A stretch of 10,676 bases of DNA from Clostridia bacterium (GTDB lineage: Bacteria; Bacillota_A; Clostridia; Christensenellales; Aristaeellaceae): positions 1 through 10,676 of the forward strand of contig JAFRJF010000054.1 of assembly GCA_017432405.1 (NCBI GenBank). The letters run 5' to 3'. The notes under the pieces were generated by a model. It did not search any database. It was not told where the DNA came from and saw nothing but the letters and a program-made list of their open reading frames with translations. Made by a program: the position numbers and the translations under genes. This document shows, piece by piece, positions 1 to 8,820 of the stretch; position 1 is the stretch's first letter, and each line of letters starts with the position of its first letter.

Positions 1-3000
1 AGCAGCCCGAGGAAGAGCAGCCCGAAGAAGAGCAGCCCGAGGAAGAGCAGCCCGAGGAGGAACAGCCCGAGGAAGAGCAGTCCGAAGAGGCGCAGCCCGA
101 GGAGGAGCAGCCCGAAGAAGAGCAGCCCGCCGAGGAGCAATCCGAGGAGGAGCAGCCTGAGGAAGAAACCGCCGAGGAGCAATCCGAGGAAGAGCAGCCC
201 GAGGAAGAAGCTGCCGAGGCGCAGGACGCCGAGGGTGAAGAAGAGGAAGCCGCCGAGATCGACGAGGAAACAGACGACGGGGAAGCCGTAGCCCAGGAGG
301 AAGCGGAGGACGCCGGTGACGGCGAACCCGAAGAGGGCGAGGGCGCCGCTGAACAGCCCGTCATCGCCGCCACCGTTGACCTGTCCGGGGTCACCGAATA
401 CCCGCTGTCCCTGAACGCGCTGCTGGCCGACGCCGCACCTGCGGTGGAAGCCCCCGCCGAGGACGCCGGGGAGCCCGCTGAAAACGCGGCGGAGGAAACC
501 GAAGAAGCCGCGGCGGACGCCGAGAGCCCCGAAGCGGCGGAATGGCACATCGAATATGATGAAGCGCTTCTGAGCGTCGAGGCGGCGGAGGGCGACTACC
601 TGGTCACCCCGCTGCAGAGCTTCGAAGCCACAGAGATCACCGTGGACAACGGCAGCCGCTACGCGCTGACGCTGGTGAACTGCGCGCTGCCCGAGGAAGA
701 GGAAGCCGCCGAAGCGCCGGCGATCGCCTATCCGGCCCAGGATTTCGAGGGCCGCACCGAGTACGTGACGGTGGCCGTATCGGCCCCCGAGGGCGCGTTC
801 CCCGAGGGCACGACCATGGCCGTCGCAGACGTCGAGGACGAGAAGACGCTGACCGACATCGAGGACACCGTGTCCGAGGAATTCGTCGAGGTCAAGCGGG
901 TCCACGCCGTGGACATCACCTTCACCGACGCCGAGGGCAACGAGATCGAGCCCCTGCTGCCCATCAGCGTGGTGATGCGCGTGGAAGAGAAGGAGCAGCA
1001 GCAGGAGGCCGTGGTGGTGCACGTGGACGACGCGGGCGAGACCGAGGTCGTCGAGAGCCAGAGCGAGGCCCCCGCGGGCGAGACCGAAGTGAAGGTCGAG
1101 ATGCCCGCCACCGAGGCCCCGGCAGAGGAAGCCGCCGAGGGCGAGGCGCAGGAAGGCGAAGCGACGGAGTCGGAGGAATCCAGCGTGGGCTTTGAGGCCG
1201 ACGCCTTCTCCGTGTATGCCGTCGTCATCACCGAGACCATCGAGACGAAATACATCGACGCCGAGGGCGCGACCTGGAACATCTCCGTGGGCTACGGCCC
1301 CGAGGCCGGCATCCCCGCCGGCGCGACCCTGGCGGTTGAGGAGGTCGAGGGCGACTACCTGGAGCAGACCGCCGAGCTGCTGAAGGGCAGGGAGACCATC
1401 ACGCTGGCCCGGTTCTTCGACATCACGATACTGGACGCCGAGGGCAACGCGGTACAGCCCGCCCAGCCGGTGGAGGTCAAAGCCACCCTGGCCGAGCAGA
1501 GCGCGGACGCCGTGAAGGCCGTCCACTTCGCTGAGGCTGGCCCCGAGATCATCGAGGCCAGCCAGGCGGACGAGACCGTCAGCTTCGACGCCGCCAGCTT
1601 CTCGGTGTACGGCATCGTGTACACCGTGGATTTCCACTACGGCGTGGACGGCGAGACCTATGCATTCACCCTGCCGGGCGGCGGAGCTGTCGGCATGCGC
1701 GAGCTTGCCCCGGCGCTGGGCCTGGTGGAGGATACCGAGGACGCCGTGGACCTGTTCGCCCGCAGCGTCGAGAGCGTCACCTTCTCCGACGAGAGCCTGG
1801 TGAAGGCCGTGCCGGTGGAGATGAACATGACCGTCGGCGCGCTGAAGCAGAAGTACGAATTGGAATCCGAGTATTCCGCCGAGCTGACCGAGGAACAGAT
1901 CGCCGAGCTGAACGACAAGGTACTCCAGGCCCCCGACTGGGCGCTGGTGTCCCTGAAGCCCTTCGACACCGAGGAGACCCTGACCGTGGCGCTGGCCACC
2001 GGCGAGACCTTCACCGTCGCCGTGACCGACGCCCAGCTGAGCCAGACGGTCATCGCCGCCAGCGGCGAGGCCTATGAGATCACCGTCACCTACGGCGAGG
2101 ACGCGGCCATTCCCGAGGGCGCAGAGCTGAAGGTGCGGGAGATCCTGCCCGGGGACGAGGCATACGCCAGCTACCTGGAGGAGGCCATGAAGGCCGCCTC
2201 GGGCGAAGCCTATGCCGATGAAGAAGCGGAGGCTGACGCAGAGGAAAGTGAGCAGTTCGAGGCCGATTACGCCCGCTTCTTCGACATCGAGATTTGGGCC
2301 GACGCGCAGAAGATCGAGCCCGCCGCCCCCGTGACCGTGGACATCACCCTGGCCGACGCGCCCCAGACCGGGGAAGAATTGAAGGTCGTTCACTTCGACG
2401 AAGCGAACGGCCCGGTTGTGATGCAGACGGAAGCCGTGGAGGCCAGCGAGGATGAGGTGGTCACCGAGGCCGCGAAGGTGCGGTTCGAGACGGATGGATT
2501 CTCGGTGTATGGGGTGTTTACCGGCGTCCCCGGTTCGACGGGACTGAACGACCTTGATGGAAGGGAATTCAAGATCAGCCGTGGCGGCAATTATCTTACC
2601 TCGAACATCGATTTGAATCAAAGCACCCATCAATTCAAAAAGGTCGATAATTCGGACAACGCAACAATATGGAACTTTGAAAAATTTGACGGGGCTTCGC
2701 CTTCGCAGTACTACATATTTACATTCGTGAACGGCCAGAAGAAGTATATGAATCTGGGTAGAGTTGATGATAATATTGCTAAAGCTGAACTTAGTGATAA
2801 TCCTCAAGCATTCACTGTAAGGAAGGATGGAGATATTTATAAGCTATCAGAGGCAATTAACGGAAAAGATTACTTTTTAAATGAATGGCGAGATGGAACG
2901 GGATTTGCGGCTTATGCATGGATAGATGCACCGGAGTGTCAGCTGACTCTCAGCTTTGTCACCAATGAGATGAAGAACGTCGAGCAGTATATGCTCGTTA

Positions 3001-6000
3001 CGAAGTATGAGGATGAATACTATGTCGTGCTGAACGACGGCAAGCTGGAGAAGGCGGAGAAGATCTATGGCGATCCGGTCTCCGGCGATTTCACCACGCC
3101 CATGACCTGGACCTGGGACGGCAGCCATCTGTTCCACAACTCCCTGGCCGTGGACTTTGTTGGCGGCGTTGACCAGCGCGCTTCGGACTACTACCGCAGG
3201 TATATCGACCCCACCTCTTCTACTGGCCTGGCCCAGGAGCACGGCAAATACGTGGACACCCAGGCGGTGGCGGACCAGAAAAAGGTCGCCGACGAGAAGA
3301 ACAGGGTAGTATATGTATACATCGATACCGAAGCCACAGCAGAGAAAAAAGTAAAGAGCCGCAAGGACGCGTTGAATGAGACCAGCTTCAGCATCACCGG
3401 GAATGCCCAGTTCAAAATCTTCCGCGATAATAAATACATGGGCGTGCAGGAGAAGGAGGACGGCACGCTGTGGCTGGCGGGCAACCGTCCGGCATCGGGC
3501 GATAATGATAATGATGCCGCCACGGACTTTTGGTTTGTGGATTTGAACCATGTGTCTGATCAAAGCTATATTATGATGGATTTGGTCGGCGAGCCTGTGC
3601 CTGGCGAGCAATATGTCGTGGTGGTCAAGTACGAATACACCGAGAATGGCAATAAGATAACAAAGTACAGAATCGTGAAGCCGGATGGCACGCTGACAGA
3701 CAGCAATGTGGCAGAATGGCAGGGTTCGCTGACCTTTGCAACGCCTGACCAGATGAAGCTGTGGACGTACAGCGATAACCAAATCCATTATCACGATGGT
3801 AGCGGTGAGAAATACCTCAATCCGTATACTACGAACGTCATAACTGACTATAAGGCCACAGAAGGCGCCAATAATCAGATAAGAATTGATGAAAACAACC
3901 ACAATATGATCAGGGGGTATAATGATTGGTATTTCAAGATAGACGGAAACCGGTTGGTTGGCGCTGTGCCGAAAACACAGTGGGATGGAACCACCGAGGT
4001 CCATTTTGCGCGGCTGACCGGAGGCAGCGATATGCACTATGGCGACAACGGCTTCCCGGCGGAAGAAAAGCACATGGTCAACCACATTGATATTTCGATC
4101 AATGGTTTGGCCGAGCTTGACGTGCCGCTGACTCAGGGCACCTATTACTACAGGAACGATCAGGGTGAGCTGGTGCCGTTTACGGTCAGCAGCGACAGGA
4201 TCCTGCACCTGACAAAAAAGGTTGATGTCAACGAGGAGGACATCAAGAAGGGCACGGTCGAAGCCTATGTGATCAACCCGGACGGTTCCTATAACTACAA
4301 GGACAACCTGTTCACCATCACCGGCTATTCCGCCAACGACCACACCGATTTCAGCACCAATCAGGTGCGTATCGAGGGCAACTTCAAGGTGGCCGATCTT
4401 CCTGACGCGCATTGGTACGACAGGGACAGCACTGATGTGCGGAAGGCCAGGCTGGACAACAAGGTGTACTATACCGTTACTGTGACCAAGAAGGAGCCCT
4501 TCCTGTTCATTGACGAGGGCTTGGGCCAAATCTTTGACAGCAATGGCGAACCGATGTTTGTCACCATGGACATGACCTACTCCGCCAGCTTCAACTATTG
4601 GGACTGGAATGGCGTGGGACAGGACCACAACAACGAATGCCCGCCACTTCAGCCCAACTCGTCCTACAATACGCCGTTTGACAAGAGCAAGATCGATACC
4701 TCCCAGGGAAATGCGACAAACTGGGAGGAATGGGTGAATCACGTCAAAGGCAGATGGTATTACAAGTGGCAGGGAAACCAGGAACTGGGGATGGGAGAAT
4801 ACATCAAGGACTGGAACGGGAATCTTATTTACCATTGGAAGGGAACCGGGAATCCACCGGAAGGTTATTCCAGGTATTGTAATTCCAGTGATTGTGCGCG
4901 TTACCCCGAGGACTGGGATCTGATCCCGAATCCTTACAACGATCAGGGTGGCGGCATTGCAGGCTACGGCAACAGCGGCATGGACTTCGTGCTGGGCGGC
5001 GATGCGGGCGACCTGAGCTCCAACGTGGTCGCACTGAACATCACCAAAAAGGTGGTGGATCAGTACGGCAACATCATCAGCGTGAAAACCCCCATGACCA
5101 ATGTGTTCGACATCTACTATTACAAGGATGGCGAGGAGAATACCGTAGCGAACGGTACCACCCCCACCTGGAACGATGCGACCAAGACCTGGCAGGTCAC
5201 CCACGGCAACACCTCCGGCTTCTACTACGAAAACTACAAGAAGCTGCACTCCAAGAAGATCAAGGTCGGCGGCGCCGGCATGGGCATGATCTACGATTAC
5301 AGCGTGCAGCCGGGCATGTTCTACATCGAAGAGAGCACGACGGAGGAGGATCTGCCCCGGATCATCAGGGACTCCAAGGACCAGGAATGGGAATACATCA
5401 AGACCTACATCGAGACCGAGTACGTTTGGCGCAATGACGGTGACAAGGATGAAGAGTGGCATGTCACCGGCGATTACACCCTTTCGCAGGACACGCCCTA
5501 TCGCAGCGTGCCCGAGGTGCTGGGCGAATATCATCTGCCAAACGGAGCTACCGCAGACGAAAAGGACGATCCCTATCGCAACGGCTTCCTGCGGTACACC
5601 GTCTACAACGTGTATGAGCCCAAGCCGATCAACATCCAGGTGAAGAAGGAGTGGGCCTGGCAGCACGATACGGATGCGGTTCCCACCCCGGATGGCGCGA
5701 GCATCACCGTGAAGCTGGGACGCTATCGCCTGGAAGATGACCCGACATTTACGCCCAGAGGCACCCTGACGATCACGGACAGCTATACCGGACTTGATTC
5801 GGGCGATGAAAATAAATATGACGCCAGGTATGTCATCGACTGCCCGGATGGCAGCGTCATCGTCAAGCAGTATAAGGATAATTATACGTCCGGAAGCATC
5901 GTGCTGGATAAACTGAAGGCGGGCCAGTATGTGGTCTACAAGGTCGTACCGGCAATAGACAATTATGCCGCCCTGAACGACAGCGAAAAGATCATCGTCA

Positions 6001-8804
6001 ATGTGCCCCGGAACGGCGGAAACGGTACGGCAAACTTCAAGACAACACGGTTCACGAAAATCACTGACCCTGATTCCTGGGTCAATGTCGGTATCCGGGT
6101 CGCTTATTCCTTCGGCGAAAACCGGTCGGACCATAACCTGGATAGCATTTACAACACGGGCTACATGATGAAAGTCCCGGCCAACAGCGACGTTGAGTTT
6201 ACCTATCGCCAGTTTAAGGCGTTCAACCCGGGCAACAATACGTCCTATGACGCGCAAGTGCCCTACAGCATTTATCGCTGGACTCAGGGCACCAATGGCG
6301 ACGTGGATCACTGGGATGTCGTCAGCAGTGAAGCGGGTATTCCATTCCCGAACGGTGCAATGCGGACCGTTCAAGTGGCAGACCAGGACGTCTGTATTAT
6401 GATCCATTTCGGCGACGAACACTCTGCTCCGGCCATGGGCATTCGCTTCCTGCCGGCGGATTCGGGTGTGACCGCCAATGCCGTGGGGCGTGCCACCGCT
6501 CCCCGGGCCAACGCGACGACGGTCATCCAGAAAGCCGGTTCGGTTGAGACTCCCTCTCCCATCGAGGGCATGGTTTATCAGATCGACCATGAGAGAGACG
6601 AGCAGGACCAGCCTCTCCAGACCGTTTGGACGAAGACGGTGACGCTGAACAATGGCAATAACTGGAAGGATTGGTTCATGGAGGGTTCGGAAAAGCTGAA
6701 CCTGCCGGAACGGGACCCGAATGGCAATCCCTACGTCTATTACATCGCCGATGTGAAGGAAAGCGGCGTTCCCGAGGGCACCGGGATCGACATCAACCAA
6801 GAATACAGCTGTGTTGCGGATCCCGACACCGGCGCGCTCCTGTTCACCTTCACCGTCACCAACCGGATGCCCGACAAGACGAAGATCAGGATCAAGAAGG
6901 TGAGCAGCGCCAATCCCAACACCCTGCTGTCCGCCGCGTTCGAACTTCAAAAGCGGAATGGAGACGGGTCTTATTCAGAGGTTCAGGACGTCGTCGTCAC
7001 CGACGGCAATTCCGGCGAGATCGAGGTCGGCCGCGGCCACTACAAGCTGGTCGAGACCCAGGTGCCCGAGGGCTATGTCAAAACGGGCGGCGACCCTGAA
7101 TTTGATGTGACTGCCAACAGCAACGGCGAGATCGTGGTGACTTACAACAGCGTCACCACCAACCAGAATGTCAATGAGCTCACCGTCGAGAACACGCCCA
7201 AGGGCGCGCTGAAGATCACCAAGGTCGTGCAGGTGGATGGCAAAGCGCCGACCACCTACGCGCAGAAGGCGCTGACCAACGGCACGTTCACCTTCCAGGT
7301 GACGGATGCCAGCGGCACTGTGATCGCGGATAATCTGACCATCACCTATTCCGGCGGCGATGTGACCAATCCGTCGGTGGGTTATGTGGAGGTTGGCGAC
7401 CTCATTCCCGGCGCGTCCTATACCGTCACGGAGACCGGGAGCGGCAATCTCACCCCGGTTCAGCAGGTTCAGACGATCACTGCGCCGAATGGCGGCGTTG
7501 CGCCAGTCGAGGTTTCGTTTATCAACAACATCGACACCGGCTCGCTGACTGTGAGCAAGACCGTCGTGGGGAGCACCGAGGATCAGGCGTCAACCCGTAA
7601 GTTCAGCTTTACGGTGACGTTGTCCGCTCCCTGGGATACCCTGAGCGGTACCTACGGCGATATGAACTTTACAGGCGGCGCAGCGACGTTTGAGCTGGCC
7701 CACGACGAGCACATGACCGCGTCCGGCCTGCCAGTGGGTGCGCGGTACACGGTGGAGGAGGAGACGGTCAACGGCTTCGTGACGACCATCAGCGAAACCA
7801 CGACCGAGAACAATACGGCCAGTGGCACAATTTCGACAACTCCAGTGGTCGTACCCTATACCAACACCCGCCGGGAGGTTCAGCTCAGCGGCACCAAGAC
7901 CTGGGTGGACGGCAAGTCCGCAGGCATTGAGGGCGCGGATGATCATCCCGATTTGACGCTTGAACTGTACAGCGTGACCGGAGAAGCCCCGAATGAGGTT
8001 GAAACCAAGATCGAAAACGCGCCTCAGGGCAACGATTCGAACAGCCGCTATTACCTGAGCTGGGTCAAGACGGATGATACCGTCTGGAGCTACAGCATCA
8101 CCCATCTGCCGAAGCAGGATGACAGCGGTAACCCGATCAAGTACCGTGTGCGTGAGGTGGTGCCCGAGGGCTATGCCGTAAATGTGGCCTACAGCGACGG
8201 CACCGTTGACTCGGATGGCAACATCACCGACGCCAACTTCGTGAACACGGAGCTCACGCAGATCACGGTGACCAAGACCTGGAAGCTCAACGGGAGCCCG
8301 ATCACCGAGCCGGATGAGATCGATCATATAACGCTGCACCTGAACCGGACCAACGGTGGGGTGAAGCTCATCGGCAGTGATGCGGCGCATACGGTTTACG
8401 ACAGCGTAGAAGACTCGGGCTACGCGCCGTTCATGATCACCAGAGTGGTGAATGAGGAGGGCGAGCAGAGAACCGTCACCTGGCCCAAGCTCACGGTCTA
8501 CAACCTGCCCAGGTACTGGGTGGACGCGAGTGACGGCAATAAGGTCAAGGCATATACCTACTTCTTCGTCGAGGAGGAGCAGGGCGGCTGGAAGGCTAAC
8601 TACAGCGCCGATCAGCAGGAAGCCACCACCTCCGCTTCTGCCGCGACGACGACCGGCGGAACAATTGACATTGAAAATACCAAGTCCAGCGTCAGCCTCC
8701 CCGCCACCGGCGGCGAAGGCACGGGCCTGTATTACGTGCTGGGTACACTGCTCACGCTGGCGGCGGTGGCGCTGATGATCGCGAAGCGGCGCAGGGACTT
8801 CTGA
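1..8804 (+). CDS. Giant LPXTG-anchored surface protein (adhesin-like) with Cna-B-like domains, 5' partial
   Basis: The frame is open from the window edge (first full codon at base 3) to TGA at 8802-8804, giving 2933 visible residues. The GTG at 444 is internal: the same acidic low-complexity protein continues in frame upstream without a stop, so the true start and any signal peptide are outside the window. Order (window numbering): QPEEE repeats 1-69; acidic linker; three FSVY-ended beta modules about 254-840; a head region about 842-1674; Cna-B/SpaA-like domains about 1675-2893; LPATG 2899-2903, hydrophobic helix, KRRR tail. By family knowledge, sortase links such proteins to peptidoglycan and Cna-B domains form rigid stalks, often locked by Lys-Asn isopeptide bonds. 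Binding to host, diet or neighbouring cells is inferred; the ligand is unknown. Base composition falls sharply in parts of the head. No sortase gene is in view. Surface anchoring is secure, adhesion is probable. Confidence 0.93.
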   Translation, partial: QPEEEQPEEEQPEEEQPEEEQPEEEQSEEAQPEEEQPEEEQPAEEQSEEEQPEEETAEEQSEEEQPEEEAAEAQDAEGEEEEAAEIDEETDDGEAVAQEEAEDAGDGEPEEGEGAAEQPVIAATVDLSGVTEYPLSLNALLADAAPAVEAPAEDAGEPAENAAEETEEAAADAESPEAAEWHIEYDEALLSVEAAEGDYLVTPLQSFEATEITVDNGSRYALTLVNCALPEEEEAAEAPAIAYPAQDFEGRTEYVTVAVSAPEGAFPEGTTMAVADVEDEKTLTDIEDTVSEEFVEVKRVHAVDITFTDAEGNEIEPLLPISVVMRVEEKEQQQEAVVVHVDDAGETEVVESQSEAPAGETEVKVEMPATEAPAEEAAEGEAQEGEATESEESSVGFEADAFSVYAVVITETIETKYIDAEGATWNISVGYGPEAGIPAGATLAVEEVEGDYLEQTAELLKGRETITLARFFDITILDAEGNAVQPAQPVEVKATLAEQSADAVKAVHFAEAGPEIIEASQADETVSFDAASFSVYGIVYTVDFHYGVDGETYAFTLPGGGAVGMRELAPALGLVEDTEDAVDLFARSVESVTFSDESLVKAVPVEMNMTVGALKQKYELESEYSAELTEEQIAELNDKVLQAPDWALVSLKPFDTEETLTVALATGETFTVAVTDAQLSQTVIAASGEAYEITVTYGEDAAIPEGAELKVREILPGDEAYASYLEEAMKAASGEAYADEEAEADAEESEQFEADYARFFDIEIWADAQKIEPAAPVTVDITLADAPQTGEELKVVHFDEANGPVVMQTEAVEASEDEVVTEAAKVRFETDGFSVYGVFTGVPGSTGLNDLDGREFKISRGGNYLTSNIDLNQSTHQFKKVDNSDNATIWNFEKFDGASPSQYYIFTFVNGQKKYMNLGRVDDNIAKAELSDNPQAFTVRKDGDIYKLSEAINGKDYFLNEWRDGTGFAAYAWIDAPECQLTLSFVTNEMKNVEQYMLVTKYEDEYYVVLNDGKLEKAEKIYGDPVSGDFTTPMTWTWDGSHLFHNSLAVDFVGGVDQRASDYYRRYIDPTSSTGLAQEHGKYVDTQAVADQKKVADEKNRVVYVYIDTEATAEKKVKSRKDALNETSFSITGNAQFKIFRDNKYMGVQEKEDGTLWLAGNRPASGDNDNDAATDFWFVDLNHVSDQSYIMMDLVGEPVPGEQYVVVVKYEYTENGNKITKYRIVKPDGTLTDSNVAEWQGSLTFATPDQMKLWTYSDNQIHYHDGSGEKYLNPYTTNVITDYKATEGANNQIRIDENNHNMIRGYNDWYFKIDGNRLVGAVPKTQWDGTTEVHFARLTGGSDMHYGDNGFPAEEKHMVNHIDISINGLAELDVPLTQGTYYYRNDQGELVPFTVSSDRILHLTKKVDVNEEDIKKGTVEAYVINPDGSYNYKDNLFTITGYSANDHTDFSTNQVRIEGNFKVADLPDAHWYDRDSTDVRKARLDNKVYYTVTVTKKEPFLFIDEGLGQIFDSNGEPMFVTMDMTYSASFNYWDWNGVGQDHNNECPPLQPNSSYNTPFDKSKIDTSQGNATNWEEWVNHVKGRWYYKWQGNQELGMGEYIKDWNGNLIYHWKGTGNPPEGYSRYCNSSDCARYPEDWDLIPNPYNDQGGGIAGYGNSGMDFVLGGDAGDLSSNVVALNITKKVVDQYGNIISVKTPMTNVFDIYYYKDGEENTVANGTTPTWNDATKTWQVTHGNTSGFYYENYKKLHSKKIKVGGAGMGMIYDYSVQPGMFYIEESTTEEDLPRIIRDSKDQEWEYIKTYIETEYVWRNDGDKDEEWHVTGDYTLSQDTPYRSVPEVLGEYHLPNGATADEKDDPYRNGFLRYTVYNVYEPKPINIQVKKEWAWQHDTDAVPTPDGASITVKLGRYRLEDDPTFTPRGTLTITDSYTGLDSGDENKYDARYVIDCPDGSVIVKQYKDNYTSGSIVLDKLKAGQYVVYKVVPAIDNYAALNDSEKIIVNVPRNGGNGTANFKTTRFTKITDPDSWVNVGIRVAYSFGENRSDHNLDSIYNTGYMMKVPANSDVEFTYRQFKAFNPGNNTSYDAQVPYSIYRWTQGTNGDVDHWDVVSSEAGIPFPNGAMRTVQVADQDVCIMIHFGDEHSAPAMGIRFLPADSGVTANAVGRATAPRANATTVIQKAGSVETPSPIEGMVYQIDHERDEQDQPLQTVWTKTVTLNNGNNWKDWFMEGSEKLNLPERDPNGNPYVYYIADVKESGVPEGTGIDINQEYSCVADPDTGALLFTFTVTNRMPDKTKIRIKKVSSANPNTLLSAAFELQKRNGDGSYSEVQDVVVTDGNSGEIEVGRGHYKLVETQVPEGYVKTGGDPEFDVTANSNGEIVVTYNSVTTNQNVNELTVENTPKGALKITKVVQVDGKAPTTYAQKALTNGTFTFQVTDASGTVIADNLTITYSGGDVTNPSVGYVEVGDLIPGASYTVTETGSGNLTPVQQVQTITAPNGGVAPVEVSFINNIDTGSLTVSKTVVGSTEDQASTRKFSFTVTLSAPWDTLSGTYGDMNFTGGAATFELAHDEHMTASGLPVGARYTVEEETVNGFVTTISETTTENNTASGTISTTPVVVPYTNTRREVQLSGTKTWVDGKSAGIEGADDHPDLTLELYSVTGEAPNEVETKIENAPQGNDSNSRYYLSWVKTDDTVWSYSITHLPKQDDSGNPIKYRVREVVPEGYAVNVAYSDGTVDSDGNITDANFVNTELTQITVTKTWKLNGSPITEPDEIDHITLHLNRTNGGVKLIGSDAAHTVYDSVEDSGYAPFMITRVVNEEGEQRTVTWPKLTVYNLPRYWVDASDGNKVKAYTYFFVEEEQGGWKANYSADQQEATTSASAATTTGGTIDIENTKSSVSLPATGGEGTGLYYVLGTLLTLAAVALMIAKRRRDF
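3..209 (+). repeat. QPEEE pentapeptide (15-bp) tandem repeat in the adhesin N-terminal part
   Basis: About thirteen units read QPEEE or near variants (QSEEA, QPAEE, QSEEE), with one four-residue TAEE unit. The first five units are identical as protein and differ only in GAG/GAA choice in the DNA. The array begins before the window, so its full copy number is unknown. It degrades after base 209 into a Glu/Ala/Asp-rich linker up to about base 540. Near-identical 15-bp units in frame favour length change by slippage or recombination. The likely role is a charged, extended spacer. Confidence 0.9.
762..1226 (+). repeat. Adhesin beta module, copy 1
   Basis: This protein-level module runs from a strand of VTVAVSAPEGAFPEGTT type, through an AVDITFTDAEGNEIEP segment, to FEADAFSVYAVV (FSVY at 1206). 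A Glu/Ala-rich insert near 1080-1185 lengthens it. The same order of motifs recurs twice downstream. I recognise the pattern from clostridial surface proteins but cannot assign a named family. The PEGT and FDI signatures recall ZU5-like beta sandwiches, which is only a suggestion. Confidence 0.65.
1245..1625 (+). repeat. Adhesin beta module, copy 2
   Basis: This is the second copy of the FSVY-ended module. It contains WNISVGYGPEAGIPAGATL, then LARFFDITILDAEGNAVQP (RFFD from 1410), then VKAVHFAEAGPE and FDAASFSVYGIVYT (FSVY at 1599). It is more compact than copy 1 because it lacks the acidic insert, and it runs directly into a different module at 1626. Confidence 0.7.
1626..2051 (+). other. 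Interposed adhesin module (LPGGG-type domain)
   Basis: This segment separates module copies 2 and 3 and differs from them. It reads YGVDGETYAFTLPGGGAVGMRELAPALGL, then a short helical stretch (YSAELTEEQIAELNDK), then DWALVSLKPFDTEETLTVAL and a closing VAVTDAQL strand. The alternation of strands with a short helix suggests an independently folded domain. I know similar segments from clostridial cell-surface proteins but no functional name for them. Confidence 0.6.
2064..2525 (+). repeat. Adhesin beta module, copy 3
   Basis: This is the third FSVY-ended copy: YEITVTYGEDAAIPEGAEL, an acidic insert (DEEAEADAEESEQ), YARFFDIEIW (RFFD from 2274), LKVVHFDEANGP and FETDGFSVYGVFTG (FSVY at 2499). It directly precedes the compositional switch to the head region at about 2540. 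Confidence 0.7.
2526..5024 (+). other. Putative ligand-binding head region of the adhesin
   Basis: About 830 residues without the stalk or module motifs seen elsewhere. Two internal pairs look duplicated: LDGREFKISRGGNYLTS resembles NAQFKIFRDNKYMGV, and VEQYMLVTKYEDEYYVVLNDG resembles GEQYVVVVKYEYTENG. This suggests repeated beta-rich, possibly trefoil-like, subdomains. The segment 4590-4928 has nine Trp in 113 residues and three Cys. Parts are AT-rich (about 33% GC at 2761-2820 and 38% at 3841-3900 by count, against 65% at 721-780). A role in recognition is inferred from its position between spacer and stalk. Confidence 0.5.
5025..8681 (+). other. Tandem Cna-B/SpaA-like stalk domains (about nine units)
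   Basis: Approximate units: 5025-5621, 5628-6045, 6046-6540 (atypical), 6541-6872, 6879-7199, 7200-7535, 7536-7868, 7875-8252 and 8253-8681. Typical units open with a Lys-bearing strand (ITKKVV, IRIKKVS, LSGTKTW, VTKTW), carry a Tyr-x-Val/Leu-x-Glu strand (YKLVETQVPEGY, YTVTETG, YTVEEETV, YRVREVVPEGY), and close with Asn-Thr type motifs (VENTP, YTNTR, FVNTE, IENTK). In Cna-B and SpaA folds these Lys, Glu and Asn positions form and catalyse intramolecular isopeptide bonds. That chemistry is expected here but not shown. Boundaries are by eye, and 6046-6540 does not fit well. Confidence 0.8.
8697..8801 (+). other. LPATG sorting signal, membrane helix and positive tail
   Basis: LPATG is encoded at 8697-8711, followed by a short GEGTG linker, a hydrophobic stretch from LYYVLG to LMIA (8727-8783) and KRRRDF before the stop. 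This is the canonical three-part sortase signal; class A-type sortases cleave between Thr and Gly. It fixes the C-terminus at the cell wall and confirms the reading frame through the last codon. Confidence 0.96.
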
Positions 8805-8820
8805 CCGGGCGGGGGTTATT

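Noticed and set aside
444..446. GTG at 444 as the start of the adhesin
   Set aside because: The frame continues upstream without a stop to the window edge in the same acidic style. There is no ribosome site or signal peptide here, so the gene is 5' truncated by the window.
2877..6950. A 1357-codon open frame on the minus strand antisense to the adhesin
   Set aside because: It is codon-aligned with the sense gene, so its openness only means the sense strand lacks TTA, CTA and TCA codons there. The sense frame has coherent domains, whereas the antisense product has none and no plausible start signal.
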